Assembly: GCA_023639215.1 (NCBI GenBank)
Contig: CP097899.1
Coordinates: forward strand, 751,501-815,500
Direction: 5' to 3'
DNA length: 64,000 bases
From: Candidatus Pristimantibacillus lignocellulolyticus
GTDB lineage: Bacteria > Bacillota > Bacilli > Paenibacillales > Paenibacillaceae
Positions 8,057-17,814 of the stretch are shown here, piece by piece; the stretch's first letter is position 1, and the number at the start of each line of letters is the position of its first letter. A model generated the notes under the pieces. The model worked only from the letters and a program-made list of their open reading frames with translations. It had not been told where the DNA came from and ran no database searches. Position numbers and translations under genes: made by a program.

Positions 8057-9451
8057 TTGTATAAGCTAAATTCATATGTACAAAAAAATGTCCTATTCTT
8101 ATTGAATAAATATTTCACAGGAAATTCCATGAACTACAAGCAGATCTTTAGCATCACTCTTCCTATATTCGTAGATTCTGCCTTCATCGTATTAATTAGC
8201 ATATTGAATACGGCGATGATTAGTTCTTCTGGTGTTGCTGCTGTTAGTGCTGTTAGCGTAGTAGATTCATTGAATATGTTTATTATTAGTGTATTTATCG
8301 CTATAGCTACAGGTGGTACTGTAATTGTTGCGCAATATAAGGGTAAGCGAGATCTGAAGCAAGCTTCTAGTGCAGCTACCCAGGCGATATCGTCAGTAAT
8401 CGTTATCGCTATTGTAATCAGTCTATTTGCTATTATTTTTCATTCGCCTATTCTAACTTCACTTTTCGGTAGTGCAGATGTAGACGTATTAGCAAATGCT
8501 AAAATATTTTTCATTGGTAGCTGTATCTCTTATCCTTTTATCGGTATTTACCAAGCTATAGTCGGCGTCTTAAGAGGTGTTGGTGAGACAAAAGCTTCCT
8601 TAGCTCTATCATTAATTCTAAATCTTTCTTACTTTATTCTGAATATCATTCTTATTACATTACTTGATATGGGTGTACTTGGTCTTGCAATTTCATTAAT
8701 TGCCGCTCGTGTATTAGGGGCTGGGGCATCATTAATCTATTTAATTCGATATAACCACACACTACGCTTTAAGTTGCGAAGTATGCTTAAAGTACATATT
8801 TCATTATTGAAAAGTATAATGTATATTGGATTACCCTTTGCTGCTGAACAGTTATTCTTTAATGGTGGCAAGTTACTCACACAAACCTTTATTGTCCAGT
8901 TTGGTACATTAGCAATAACGGTTAATGCTATTAGTAACTCACTATCGATGCTACTTCAAATAGGTGGTACAGCATTAAGTGTAGCTGTCGTCACGGTTGT
9001 TGGACAATGTATAGGAAGAAAAGAAATTGAGGATGCGAGGAAATTTATTAAATCTTTTCTCGGCTTATCTAGTATCTTCTTCGTGTTTATTACGATCATT
9101 ATTTTATTGCTGTTCCCGGTGCTCGTAAACATTTACTCACCACCAGCATCTATCATTCCGGATATTTTCCATCTGATTCTACTATTATCTATTGCACAGC
9201 CATTAGTTTGGTCAGTAAGCTTCATTCTACCTTCTGCTTTACGAGCTGCTGGAGATTCTAAATATACTTCGATTACATCACTACTTACGATGTGGCTATT
9301 CCGTGTCATACTCGGATACGTATTAGGGGTTACACTTCAATATGGTCTAATGGGCGTCTGGATCGCAATGGTTGCTGAGTGGGCGGTACGTGGTGTCATA
9401 TTTGGGTGGAGGTTCAGAGGCGATAAATGGTATAAGCATAAACTCATTTAA
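8057..9451 (+). CDS. MATE-family multidrug/toxin exporter
   Basis: 464 residues from a TTG start at 8057; an in-frame ATG at 8129 (product beginning MNYKQIF) preceded by CAGGAAA is an alternative. Twelve hydrophobic segments are arranged as two six-helix bundles, and the motif LNTAMISSSGVAAVSAV in the first helices and GVLRGVGETKASL are typical of the MATE family (PF01554, twice). It would export cationic compounds in exchange for H+ or Na+. A TATAAT at 7991-7996 may be its -10 box; no good -35 is visible. A convergent terminator follows. Confidence 0.85.
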   Translation: MYKLNSYVQKNVLFLLNKYFTGNSMNYKQIFSITLPIFVDSAFIVLISILNTAMISSSGVAAVSAVSVVDSLNMFIISVFIAIATGGTVIVAQYKGKRDLKQASSAATQAISSVIVIAIVISLFAIIFHSPILTSLFGSADVDVLANAKIFFIGSCISYPFIGIYQAIVGVLRGVGETKASLALSLILNLSYFILNIILITLLDMGVLGLAISLIAARVLGAGASLIYLIRYNHTLRFKLRSMLKVHISLLKSIMYIGLPFAAEQLFFNGGKLLTQTFIVQFGTLAITVNAISNSLSMLLQIGGTALSVAVVTVVGQCIGRKEIEDARKFIKSFLGLSSIFFVFITIIILLLFPVLVNIYSPPASIIPDIFHLILLLSIAQPLVWSVSFILPSALRAAGDSKYTSITSLLTMWLFRVILGYVLGVTLQYGLMGVWIAMVAEWAVRGVIFGWRFRGDKWYKHKLI

Positions 9452-9511
9452 GTATTTCGGAAATAACTTTTATGTATATACGAATGCGTTACTAATTGAT
9501 AAATTAAAAAC

Positions 9512-9540
9512 GGCACCATGATCATAACGATCATGGTGCC
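9512..9540. terminator. Bidirectional terminator between the MATE gene and the solute-binding protein gene
   Basis: A perfect 12-bp stem (GGCACCATGATC pairing with GATCATGGTGCC) with a 5-base loop. A T-run follows on the minus strand; the + side is only moderately T-rich. It serves the two convergent genes ending at 9451 and 9559. Confidence 0.85.
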
Positions 9541-9558
9541 ATTGTCATTCTATAAGTA

Positions 9559-11298
9559 TTAATATTGACCTGTGTATTTAGGAGAGATCAAAGTTGCACC
9601 TGTTGCTTGCTTAAACTCTTGTACACGGACATTTCTAGCAGCTTCAATAGACTCTAGACCTAACTTATCTATTGTATCCATCGCTTCTTTGTAATGTTTC
9701 TCGAATTCATCATCTGTTTTGGAGAACATCATTTTTGGTACAATTTGTGCCCAAAATACATTTATTTTAGACTCAGCATTTGCTTCTTTGGATCCTGGTT
9801 CATAAGCATCGAATAAATTACCAGAATCTAATTCGGCATTGCTAAACATATATTTAGAAGATCCGTAATGTAGTGAGTCTACATATTCAGTCAATTCTGT
9901 TAGATTTTCATCTTTTACATGTTTCAACCAAACATCATTTGTAAACCACCAGATAGAGTCAAGACCCCATTTTTTGCCTGCAGCATTCCAATCTGCATTC
10001 ATTTCCGCTTGAATGTCTTCATTAATCATATATTTGCCATCTGCCGTAATTGTGAATGTTTCGCCTTCTTTACCGAATTGATTCACGGTTTGACCATGTT
10101 CACTATACATATAATCAATAAACTCAATTGCACGTTCCTTATTCTTTGAATTTTTGTTAATGAATGTTAATGTCCAACCTTTATTTAGTGCTCGTCCGTA
10201 TTGAGGAAGTGATCCATCATTGGACTTGATTGCATCAATCGTAATGTACTTAGCATTTTCATCTGCTATAGCTAATTGAGTAACAGGACCAGAATAATCA
10301 GCAATACTTCCAATTTTCATGAATACTGCGCCTTGCGTTAGCTTTTCTTCTATTTGATTGCGTGCACTCGTAAAATTCTCAAGCGATAGCAAATTCTCTC
10401 TTGATAAACGATTTACAAACTGTAGCATATGTTTATATTCTGAAGTAGTTCGAGAATCGACATATGAACCATCCTCAGCTTCTGATACTGCACCAAACGA
10501 ACCTGCAAGTACACCTAAAGAATCTGCAATATACTTATCTTTATCAGCGAAGTAGATCGGCGCTACTGTCATACCATTATATTGAATATTAGCAGTTTTT
10601 ACTTTTTTCAACGCTTCAATGATTGTATCTTCTTGCTGTAGGTCTTCAACTGTAATGCCAAGTTGATCCATAATATCTGCTCTTACTAAAATTTGACCGT
10701 TTGAACGATCATTGAAATCAGGCTTAACATCTGGATATTGCTCTAACATTTCAGGAGATACATAGAAGTTCGGAATCGAATAGAAATTACCGTCACTTTG
10801 CGTGTACCAATCAATCATCGATTGAGGCAATATTGTAGAGAAGTACGGATCATATTGTTCGATCAATTCATTCATAGGAGCAACCATGTCACTATTGATT
10901 AACGTTTGAACTAGAGAAGTACTATTCCAACGATCAAGTGTAATAACATCAGGTAGATTTCCTGTTGCCATCATAACGTTAAATTCAGCATTTACATCAT
11001 TACCTGCATGAATAAAATCAACAGAGACACCTGTCTCTTCAGTAATTATTTTATCAACAAAGTTATTTTTGGCATCCCATTTTTTAGAGTAGCCCGATAC
11101 CCCTGTATACCAAGATAAGCTAACTGGTGATGTATCACTTTTCCAAGCTGGCTCAGTATTATCTGTTTCGCTAGTTGCACTTGCACCTTCATTCTGTTGC
11201 GCGTTACCATTTGTCGATCCATTATTACTGGAACAGCCTGAGATAACTAATGCCAGCAAAACAAACATAATCGTTAAGTTAAAAGATAGTTTTTTCAT
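9559..11298 (-). CDS. Extracellular sugar-binding lipoprotein of an LplA-type ABC transporter
   Basis: 579 residues. A lipoprotein signal ends in VISGC (Cys22), followed by a Ser/Asn-rich linker and a large type-1 solute-binding fold (VSLSWYTGVSGYSKKW, later GWTLTFINKNSKNKERAIEFIDYM). It captures an oligosaccharide at the outer membrane face and delivers it to the two permeases encoded immediately upstream (12245-13207 and 11344-12234). The family is the large binding proteins found with YesM/YesN systems in Paenibacillus-like bacteria. The substrate is not readable; the nearby GH2 enzyme suggests a beta-galactoside or related glycan. It is the last gene of the set. Confidence 0.9.
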   Translation of the reverse strand: MKKLSFNLTIMFVLLALVISGCSSNNGSTNGNAQQNEGASATSETDNTEPAWKSDTSPVSLSWYTGVSGYSKKWDAKNNFVDKIITEETGVSVDFIHAGNDVNAEFNVMMATGNLPDVITLDRWNSTSLVQTLINSDMVAPMNELIEQYDPYFSTILPQSMIDWYTQSDGNFYSIPNFYVSPEMLEQYPDVKPDFNDRSNGQILVRADIMDQLGITVEDLQQEDTIIEALKKVKTANIQYNGMTVAPIYFADKDKYIADSLGVLAGSFGAVSEAEDGSYVDSRTTSEYKHMLQFVNRLSRENLLSLENFTSARNQIEEKLTQGAVFMKIGSIADYSGPVTQLAIADENAKYITIDAIKSNDGSLPQYGRALNKGWTLTFINKNSKNKERAIEFIDYMYSEHGQTVNQFGKEGETFTITADGKYMINEDIQAEMNADWNAAGKKWGLDSIWWFTNDVWLKHVKDENLTELTEYVDSLHYGSSKYMFSNAELDSGNLFDAYEPGSKEANAESKINVFWAQIVPKMMFSKTDDEFEKHYKEAMDTIDKLGLESIEAARNVRVQEFKQATGATLISPKYTGQY

Positions 11299-11343
11299 AT
11301 TGATCCCCCTGTAATATAATGTTTTGTATCAATAAAATTGTTT

Positions 11344-12234
11344 TTATCCTTTTACTGACCCGATAAGCATCCCTTTAATGAAGAACTTTTGTACGAATGG
11401 ATACACAGCAACAATTGGTAATGAAGCTGCTACCATTGCAGCAAGCTGCAAAGTCGTCGTTGTTACAGAACTTTGAGCTGCACCCAAATTACCTGACATA
11501 TTTGCTAGTAATAAAGCTGCTTCAGTACTTTGAATTAGTTTCAAAATGTAAAGTTGTACCGTTTGCAAGTCACTACCCATCGTATAAATCATCGAGTCAT
11601 AATAAGCATTCCAATGACCTACAGCAGTGAATAAAGATACTGCTGCTATAACTGGTTTTGATAACGGTAAAATGATTTGTAAAAATATACGATACTCACC
11701 TGCACCGTCTATTTTCGCAGATTCAATTAAAGCATCAGGTAACTCTGCAAAATAAGAACGGAAGAGAATAACATTCCAAAAGCTAAATATCGTTGGAATA
11801 ATGTACACTAAGAAGTTGTTATACAATCCTAACGAATTTAAGAGAATAAAATAAGGAATTAATCCTCCACTTAAGTACATACTCATTAATCCTAAAGTAG
11901 CATACACATTTTTATATCTTAATGTCTTTCTAGAAAATGCATAAGCAAATAGCGATGTAAAAAGAATATGAGTAATCGTTCCTATTATTGTTCTTGCTAA
12001 CGTCACTCCAAATGCTTGAATTAGAGCATTATCACTAAATAGTGCCTTATAGTTATCGAACGTAAAGGATCGGGTCCATAAATATACACCTCCCTTAGCA
12101 TAATCTAGTCCAGTATTAAAGGATCCTATAACGGAATACCAAAAAGGGTATAGCGTAATAATGATTAAACAAGTCATGAAAAGAACATTAAACACGTTAA
12201 ATATTCTGTCTGGTAATGAATTGTCTTTTACCAT
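11344..12234 (-). CDS. Carbohydrate ABC transporter permease, YtcP/LplC type
   Basis: 296 residues from the ATG at 12234, which has AGGAGG six bases upstream; a longer in-frame start would overlap the preceding gene. Six membrane helices, the EAA loop ESAKIDGAGEYRIFLQIILP and the C-terminal FVQKFFIKGMLIGSVKG are typical of the MalG-like permease of CUT1 transporters. It pairs with the LplB-type permease 10 bp upstream. No ATPase gene is present in the locus, so a shared ATPase of the MsmX/MsmK type is presumably used, as is known for such systems. Confidence 0.92.
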   Translation of the reverse strand: MVKDNSLPDRIFNVFNVLFMTCLIIITLYPFWYSVIGSFNTGLDYAKGGVYLWTRSFTFDNYKALFSDNALIQAFGVTLARTIIGTITHILFTSLFAYAFSRKTLRYKNVYATLGLMSMYLSGGLIPYFILLNSLGLYNNFLVYIIPTIFSFWNVILFRSYFAELPDALIESAKIDGAGEYRIFLQIILPLSKPVIAAVSLFTAVGHWNAYYDSMIYTMGSDLQTVQLYILKLIQSTEAALLLANMSGNLGAAQSSVTTTTLQLAAMVAASLPIVAVYPFVQKFFIKGMLIGSVKG

Positions 12235-12244
12235 GATAAACCTC

Positions 12245-13207
12245 CTAGAAGATACCTTTTCCTGAAATTTTCTTTGCAATAAAATTGGCTAGGTACAATA
12301 AGAAGACGGCGATGACTGTTTTCATTAAACCAACTGCTGTCGCATATTCCATTCTGAACTCTCTTAAGCCAACCTTATATACATAAGTATCTATAACTTC
12401 ACTAGCATCAATGTTTAATGGGTTTTGTAGAACAAAGAACTGATCGAAGCCACTATTCAAAATATTACTAATAGCAAATACGAGTAAAATAACAATCGTA
12501 CCTGTTATAGAAGGTAGTGTAATGTACCAAATTCTTTGGAAACGTGAAGCTCCGTCCATATAAGCAGCCTCATACATTTCTTGATCTATACCTGCGATTG
12601 CGGCTAGATATAAGATTGCACCCCAACCAAGCTCTTTAAATAAATTAGTTAGTACTGCTAATAACCAAAAATAATCTTTCTCACCAAGAAAATGGATCGG
12701 ACTATCAATTACACCAAGTGATGTTAATACATGATTCACTACACCTGTACTTGGCGATAAAATACTAATGACTAAACCACCGAAAATACTCCATGAAATA
12801 AAGTGGGGTAGGTAAGTTACTGTTTGTGTTAGTTTTTTGAAGCGAGATGAAGTAATTTCATTCAACATCACTGCAAAAATAATCGTTACTGGAAATGTAA
12901 TCAATAACCCTAGAAGATTTATCCCTAGTGTATTGCGAAGCATATTCCAAAAATTCATGTCAGTCACGAACTCTTTAAAATTCGCAAGACCAACCCACTC
13001 CGCTTCAAATATACCCTTAATTCCTGTTACAATATTGTAGTCCTTAAATGCTACTAAAACTCCGTAAAGAGGGATAAAAGTAAATATTAAAATAAAAAGA
13101 ATACCTGGAACAATCATAGATTGTAATGAAAGCTGATCTCGATCTCCTAGTAAACTTTTCAATTTCCCTTGACCAGTAACTACTGGCACATCTGTTTCCT
13201 TCATCAT
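12245..13207 (-). CDS. Carbohydrate ABC transporter permease, LplB type
   Basis: 320 residues, ribosome binding site GGGGAG before ATGATG. Six helices and the EAA loop EAAYMDGASRFQRIWYITLP identify a MalF-like permease. The first helix is followed by FKDYNIVTG and the motif LPHFISWSIFGG, common in LplB proteins. First gene of the permease-permease-binding protein set; a cre-like site lies 33 bp upstream of its start, and the response regulator gene with its own terminator lies just before it. Confidence 0.92.
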   Translation of the reverse strand: MMKETDVPVVTGQGKLKSLLGDRDQLSLQSMIVPGILFILIFTFIPLYGVLVAFKDYNIVTGIKGIFEAEWVGLANFKEFVTDMNFWNMLRNTLGINLLGLLITFPVTIIFAVMLNEITSSRFKKLTQTVTYLPHFISWSIFGGLVISILSPSTGVVNHVLTSLGVIDSPIHFLGEKDYFWLLAVLTNLFKELGWGAILYLAAIAGIDQEMYEAAYMDGASRFQRIWYITLPSITGTIVILLVFAISNILNSGFDQFFVLQNPLNIDASEVIDTYVYKVGLREFRMEYATAVGLMKTVIAVFLLYLANFIAKKISGKGIF

Positions 13208-13239
13208 CTAGGCTCCCCTCTTGTATGCTACTATTAAAT

Positions 13240-13253
13240 TGTAAACGCTCTTA
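13240..13253 (+). promoter_or_regulatory. cre-like site (CcpA) upstream of the LplB-type permease gene
   Basis: TGTAAACGCTCTTA matches the cre consensus TGWNANCGNTNWCA at 13 of 14 positions. Its place 33 bases before the start codon suits catabolite repression of the transporter genes. Confidence 0.45.
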
Positions 13254-13300
13254 ATTTATTTCAACAGGATGCTAGTTTGTGAAAAGGTATCATTTTTTAT

Positions 13301-13337
13301 AAAAAAAGCTAAGTATCCAAAACATGGACACTTAGCT
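13301..13337 (-). terminator. Terminator of the YesN-type response regulator gene
   Basis: A 12-bp stem (13307-13318 with 13326-13337, one G-U pair) overlaps the stop codon at 13336 and is followed by a run of seven T on the minus strand. It separates the regulatory genes from the transport genes. Confidence 0.8.
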
Positions 13338-14880
13338 ACTCTTTGTTCATTTTTTTATTTGACTTTGAGATTGTTGTCTGATAACTTTTCGGACCTATAC
13401 CATAATAATTTTTAAATACTCGTGTAAAGTTTTTCGGATTACTATAGCCTAAAGCTTCTGCCACCTCATTAATTTTAACATTGACGCCACTAAGTGCATT
13501 TTTGGCATATTCCATTCTTTTCTTCGTTACATAATCTTGAAACGTAGTTCCAGTGTTGTCCTTAAACATTTTACTGAAATAATGATAGCTCACATTACAA
13601 TAGTTAGCGACAATTGCCATATTAATTTCATCTAGTAAATGCTCCTGTACATATCGCTTTGCAATCTCGATAACGTTATAACTTTTGAATAAATGCTCTC
13701 TGGCATCGATCGTTTGAAACATACATGTTTTTAAGTATATCCGAAGCTTTTCACCTTGTGAAAACAAATAAAAATCTCTTGTTTCATTCGGATGCCAGCT
13801 AATGATTCGCAATATGCTATCATAAATTTTCTTCAAGCTATCCATACTGTATTGTTTGAGTTGTTCATCACCAAAATAGCGCTGGATGAATGAAATGACA
13901 TTATTTTTATTAGACATATCAATCATCTCAATTAGTTTTTTCACATCATCAGCTTCAATGATTGCTTCTTTTTTCCCTTGAAGGACTCGCTCATCAATCA
14001 TAGTATGTGGTCGAACTGTTAGTTTATATTTCCAGCATTCATAGGCACTCGAATAAGCGTTCTTGAGCAACGAAGTTGATGAAATCAGTTCCCCACGCGA
14101 TATAATCATAGGGATATCAGCAAAAATAGTTAATGCTTCTTCCAATAGTTTATCAATTTTGCTAGATGTGAATGACTGATCAGCATTAATCCAAAGTGCA
14201 AGATCATTTTGCCAATTGTAGAAAGGATAGATATTGATTTTCTCATTCTCTCCGTAATGGGCTAGATAATATTGTGCGAGCATCGAAGTCCAAGAAGAAA
14301 TCGTTGATTGCCCCTCCGTTGACGTAATAATTGCTACACAAGTCTGGCTATGCGGTAGAGGAATTTGTAATCTTACAAACACTTCTTCATATGTTGTTGC
14401 TGACGCCTCCACATTTCCTATTACACCATTTATTTCACGACTTATTTTATCGATCCAAGAAAGATTTTTCTCTGTCGATCCTTGATTTTGCTGTTCTCTC
14501 TCACTCTCAAGGTTAACTATCATTTTACAAAGTGCCTCTCGTAGTTCATCCGTATGCACTGGCTTTAATAAATAATCGGTAACTCCTAACTTAAAGCTTT
14601 CTTTTACAAGATGAAACTCATCGTATCCGCTAATGACTACCAATTTACAGCCTAGTTCTAACGACATTAACTTTTCAATAAATGATATCCCACCCAAATG
14701 CGGCATATTGAGATCAGTTAAAATAATATGTGGCACATAGCTTTCTAACTTTGCAATTGCATCTAACCCGTCATTTGCAGTTTCAATTTCACTAATTTGC
14801 TCCAAATTAAGATATACTACAATATCTTTAAGCCCTTCTCTAACTACTTCCTCATCATCTACGATTAATAGTTTATACAT
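13336..14880 (-). CDS. YesN-type response regulator (REC + AraC HTH)
   Basis: 514 residues from the ATG at 14880, which has AAAGGA at good spacing and gives the usual N-terminus MYKLLIVDDEE; a GTG at 14898 would overlap the kinase stop. The receiver domain has DDE, phospho-acceptor Asp56 in ILTDLNMP and a lysine in YLLKP. A long linker leads to two AraC-type helix-turn-helix motifs at the C-terminus (about 410-505, GYSNPKNFTRVFKNYYG). It is paired with the YesM-type kinase just upstream and probably controls the adjacent sugar-uptake genes. Confidence 0.92.
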   Translation of the reverse strand: MYKLLIVDDEEVVREGLKDIVVYLNLEQISEIETANDGLDAIAKLESYVPHIILTDLNMPHLGGISFIEKLMSLELGCKLVVISGYDEFHLVKESFKLGVTDYLLKPVHTDELREALCKMIVNLESEREQQNQGSTEKNLSWIDKISREINGVIGNVEASATTYEEVFVRLQIPLPHSQTCVAIITSTEGQSTISSWTSMLAQYYLAHYGENEKINIYPFYNWQNDLALWINADQSFTSSKIDKLLEEALTIFADIPMIISRGELISSTSLLKNAYSSAYECWKYKLTVRPHTMIDERVLQGKKEAIIEADDVKKLIEMIDMSNKNNVISFIQRYFGDEQLKQYSMDSLKKIYDSILRIISWHPNETRDFYLFSQGEKLRIYLKTCMFQTIDAREHLFKSYNVIEIAKRYVQEHLLDEINMAIVANYCNVSYHYFSKMFKDNTGTTFQDYVTKKRMEYAKNALSGVNVKINEVAEALGYSNPKNFTRVFKNYYGIGPKSYQTTISKSNKKMNKE

Positions 14881-14894
14881 CGGTGTAATTCCTT

Positions 14895-16655
14895 TCACTC
14901 GTAGGGTATTTTTATTAATATTTTCGTATACTCACCTAGTCTACTCAGTACTGTCAAATAGTAGACATCCCCATAGTAAAGACGAAGTCTACTATTAACA
15001 TTATGTAGCCCGATAGAACTACTTTTCTTATCACCCTCTGGAATAAGATGCAATTGGAATTGCTTATTAAGCTCTTCCAACCTTTGCTCTGACATCCCAT
15101 TTCCATTATCCTCAACATGAATCCACAACTCATGATTTTGAATCTCTACAATAATATTAACTTCCAATTGTTCTTGAGTCTTAAGTTTGCCGTACTTAAT
15201 ACTATTCTCTACAATTGGCTGCAATAGAAACTTGATAACCGGATAGGTCTTCAACGTTTCATCCATCGTTACCTGCAAAGAAATACGTTGGCTTGTACTA
15301 ATTCTTTGCAAGCTCATATACTTTTTAATAAGCTCTATTTCTTCTCCTAATGTAGATTGATGCGTTTGCTCACTTAAGTTGTATCGCAATATTTTCCCGA
15401 AATCTGCAAGTGAATCAGCAATATCAAACATTTTCTCTTTAATAAAGCGCATCCGAAAAATATCAAGTGTATTATAAATAAAATGAGGATTGATTTGATA
15501 TTGCAATGCTTGGATTTGCGCCTCTTTCCTTAGACGTTCTTTCATAACCACATTATGTATAAGTTCGTTATTCATATCTATTAAGTTATTAAAATCTTGT
15601 GCGATCTGACCAAATTCATCTCGATTTTTATCTGGAATACGTCTATTAAGATCTCCTGACATTACCTTTCGCATAACTGAAATCATTCGATGAAGTCTGA
15701 GAAAAATCATCTTTACCATGACTAAGCAAGTTACAATTAACAATATTAAGCTTGCGATCATAATGAGTACTTGGTTGACAACACTATTTTGAATAGAAGT
15801 ATTCAGTTGCTCAAGTGACACTTTAAATACAAAATATTGATTAAGCTCCTTCAATTGCTTATAAAAATATAAATGCTGCTCCTCAATAAAATGTCCCTGA
15901 TCATCTTTCAGATGCGGGGCTATAATTGAAAATTGCTCCGCATTATCCAGACTTGTCGTTGCATAGACTATACCTTCATCGTTTAATAATAACTGAATGT
16001 TTTCACTCTCGGTCACATGATCAGTAGATTGAAGCAAATAATCTTCCGCTATCATAATCGTTACTATCCCTAACATGTTTCTTGTAGATGAATATAACTT
16101 GCTAACAAGCGTATAAACATCACGATTCGTATTCAATTGATTCGGAAAATTAGGCGCTTCATCCGGAGTTAACCATATGTAAGATTTCGTTTCATCATTC
16201 ACAAAATTTTGAATATTAGGATGTTGCTGTTGATGCCGCAGATTTAGAAAATACGGCCATGATTCAGGAATATTATCATTTTGCATAAACACTCTTATCG
16301 TGTAGTCATCAGATTCAGTAAAAGCTGTAGCATATTTTACGATTGGCACGATTCCATCCAAGTAATAGCTAAGAAATTCTGATTCATCCTCAAGGTAAGG
16401 ATCATCCATAAATTCCAATAACTTAATGTTTTTTATGACTACATCATTCAAATCATAAGAAACTGCTAGTTTCCTCACTAATTCATCACTAGTCTGATTA
16501 AAGGTAAACTCCATTTGTGTAATGAATTCATTTTGTATGCGTTCTGTCGAATTATGATTCAGTCTAATTAATACTAATGAAAATAGAATAAAAGGAATTG
16601 AATAAATAACAATCATCTTAACGATGATACTATTCAGACCAAACTTTTGCTTCAT
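14895..16655 (-). CDS. YesM-type sensor histidine kinase
   Basis: 586 residues. Membrane helices at about 9-30 and 292-318 enclose an extracellular sensor domain of about 260 residues. A HAMP segment (about 318-370) follows, then a His_kinase domain with QYQINPHFIYNTLD (phospho-acceptor His391) and a HATPase domain with PIVENSIKYG (Asn484) and DNGNGMS. This class senses extracellular sugars, often through the partner binding protein. The gene is followed without a gap by the response regulator and preceded by an AraC regulator gene 55 bp away. Confidence 0.93.
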   Translation of the reverse strand: MKQKFGLNSIIVKMIVIYSIPFILFSLVLIRLNHNSTERIQNEFITQMEFTFNQTSDELVRKLAVSYDLNDVVIKNIKLLEFMDDPYLEDESEFLSYYLDGIVPIVKYATAFTESDDYTIRVFMQNDNIPESWPYFLNLRHQQQHPNIQNFVNDETKSYIWLTPDEAPNFPNQLNTNRDVYTLVSKLYSSTRNMLGIVTIMIAEDYLLQSTDHVTESENIQLLLNDEGIVYATTSLDNAEQFSIIAPHLKDDQGHFIEEQHLYFYKQLKELNQYFVFKVSLEQLNTSIQNSVVNQVLIMIASLILLIVTCLVMVKMIFLRLHRMISVMRKVMSGDLNRRIPDKNRDEFGQIAQDFNNLIDMNNELIHNVVMKERLRKEAQIQALQYQINPHFIYNTLDIFRMRFIKEKMFDIADSLADFGKILRYNLSEQTHQSTLGEEIELIKKYMSLQRISTSQRISLQVTMDETLKTYPVIKFLLQPIVENSIKYGKLKTQEQLEVNIIVEIQNHELWIHVEDNGNGMSEQRLEELNKQFQLHLIPEGDKKSSSIGLHNVNSRLRLYYGDVYYLTVLSRLGEYTKILIKIPYE

Positions 16656-16710
16656 CCTGCTGCTCCCTCACCTAAATTATTAGCATCGTATCATAAAAGA
16701 TAACAATCAT

Positions 16711-17565
16711 CTAGCTATATTGACGATATTGATGTCTATATTGAGCTGGTGTAATGCCATGTTCCTTCTTAAATAATCTTATAAAGTAGTTGGTGTCCAT
16801 TCCTACTAAATTCGATATTTCTTGAATTGTTAAATGAATATTCTCCTTCGATTCAAGCAATAATATCGCCTGTTCCAATCGTAATCGTTGCAAATAAGTT
16901 AGTGGATTTACACCATATGTTTCTTTAAATAAACGTTGAAAATGCTGAACTGAATACCCAACAGCATATGCAATATTTGCAATTCTTATATTTTCATTGT
17001 AATGCTGCTGCAGAAGGTGAACAGCCCGTTGTAAGGCATGTGTTGAAGGTGTTGAATGAACGACTGCAGAAGGTTTTTCTTTCAATGCAACGATTTGAGA
17101 CAGAACAATTAACCAATCATATAACTGCACAGATATATTTCTATCCACATGCTGTTCTTCATCATAATGACTATTCCACATTTGGTGGATCCGTTCACTT
17201 GTCTGTTGTAATTGATCATAATTCAATGAGATTGGTGTTAGCATTGGAATCGCACTCGCACTAATGAGCGACTCAGCCAAATATCCACTAATACCCATAT
17301 AACCTAAAATCCACATTTGATCTTGCTCAGGGTAGTACTCATGAGCAAGCTTCCCCGGAACAAGCAATACTTGTCCAACTTCCAGTATAATCTTTTGTTG
17401 CCCAGCAAAATGAAATACACCTTCTCCTTCAAAATTAATAAAGCATTGCAGCGTCGGGTAACCAATAGGACGATTTTGAGAGGTTTGCTCATGCAACCCA
17501 CAACTGTACAATGACAAGGGGTAACTTTGATTGGAATAATTCTGAAACAAACGGAATGGAAGCAT
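16711..17565 (-). CDS. AraC-family regulator with N-terminal cupin
   Basis: 284 residues, ribosome binding site AAGGAG. The N-terminal half (about 15-150) is a cupin-type sugar-sensing domain with HFAGQQKIILEVGQVLLVPG, and the C-terminal 100 residues hold two helix-turn-helix motifs (GYSVQHFQRLFKETYG and GMDTNYFIRLFKKEHG). It is divergently oriented to the GH2 gene at 17815 and lies upstream of the YesM/YesN pair, so it probably regulates the GH2 enzyme gene, the transporter, or both. Confidence 0.9.
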   Translation of the reverse strand: MLPFRLFQNYSNQSYPLSLYSCGLHEQTSQNRPIGYPTLQCFINFEGEGVFHFAGQQKIILEVGQVLLVPGKLAHEYYPEQDQMWILGYMGISGYLAESLISASAIPMLTPISLNYDQLQQTSERIHQMWNSHYDEEQHVDRNISVQLYDWLIVLSQIVALKEKPSAVVHSTPSTHALQRAVHLLQQHYNENIRIANIAYAVGYSVQHFQRLFKETYGVNPLTYLQRLRLEQAILLLESKENIHLTIQEISNLVGMDTNYFIRLFKKEHGITPAQYRHQYRQYS

Positions 17566-17814
17566 TAGCGTTCTCCTTAAATATTCATTTTATATTATTC
17601 TACTTATTTTTATTTATAGCATATATATCAAATCATCTATTGCATAGACTAATATTTATGGACTTTAATAATATCGCTGTTCTTATAATGATCCAACACG
17701 ACCAATCCCAACTCATAATATTCATTTTGTACTATTTTATATCCGTTTTTGTGCTAACGATTGAACCTCATTTTTCCTTACAATGAAACTATATTTTTTG
17801 AGAGGATGATGGTG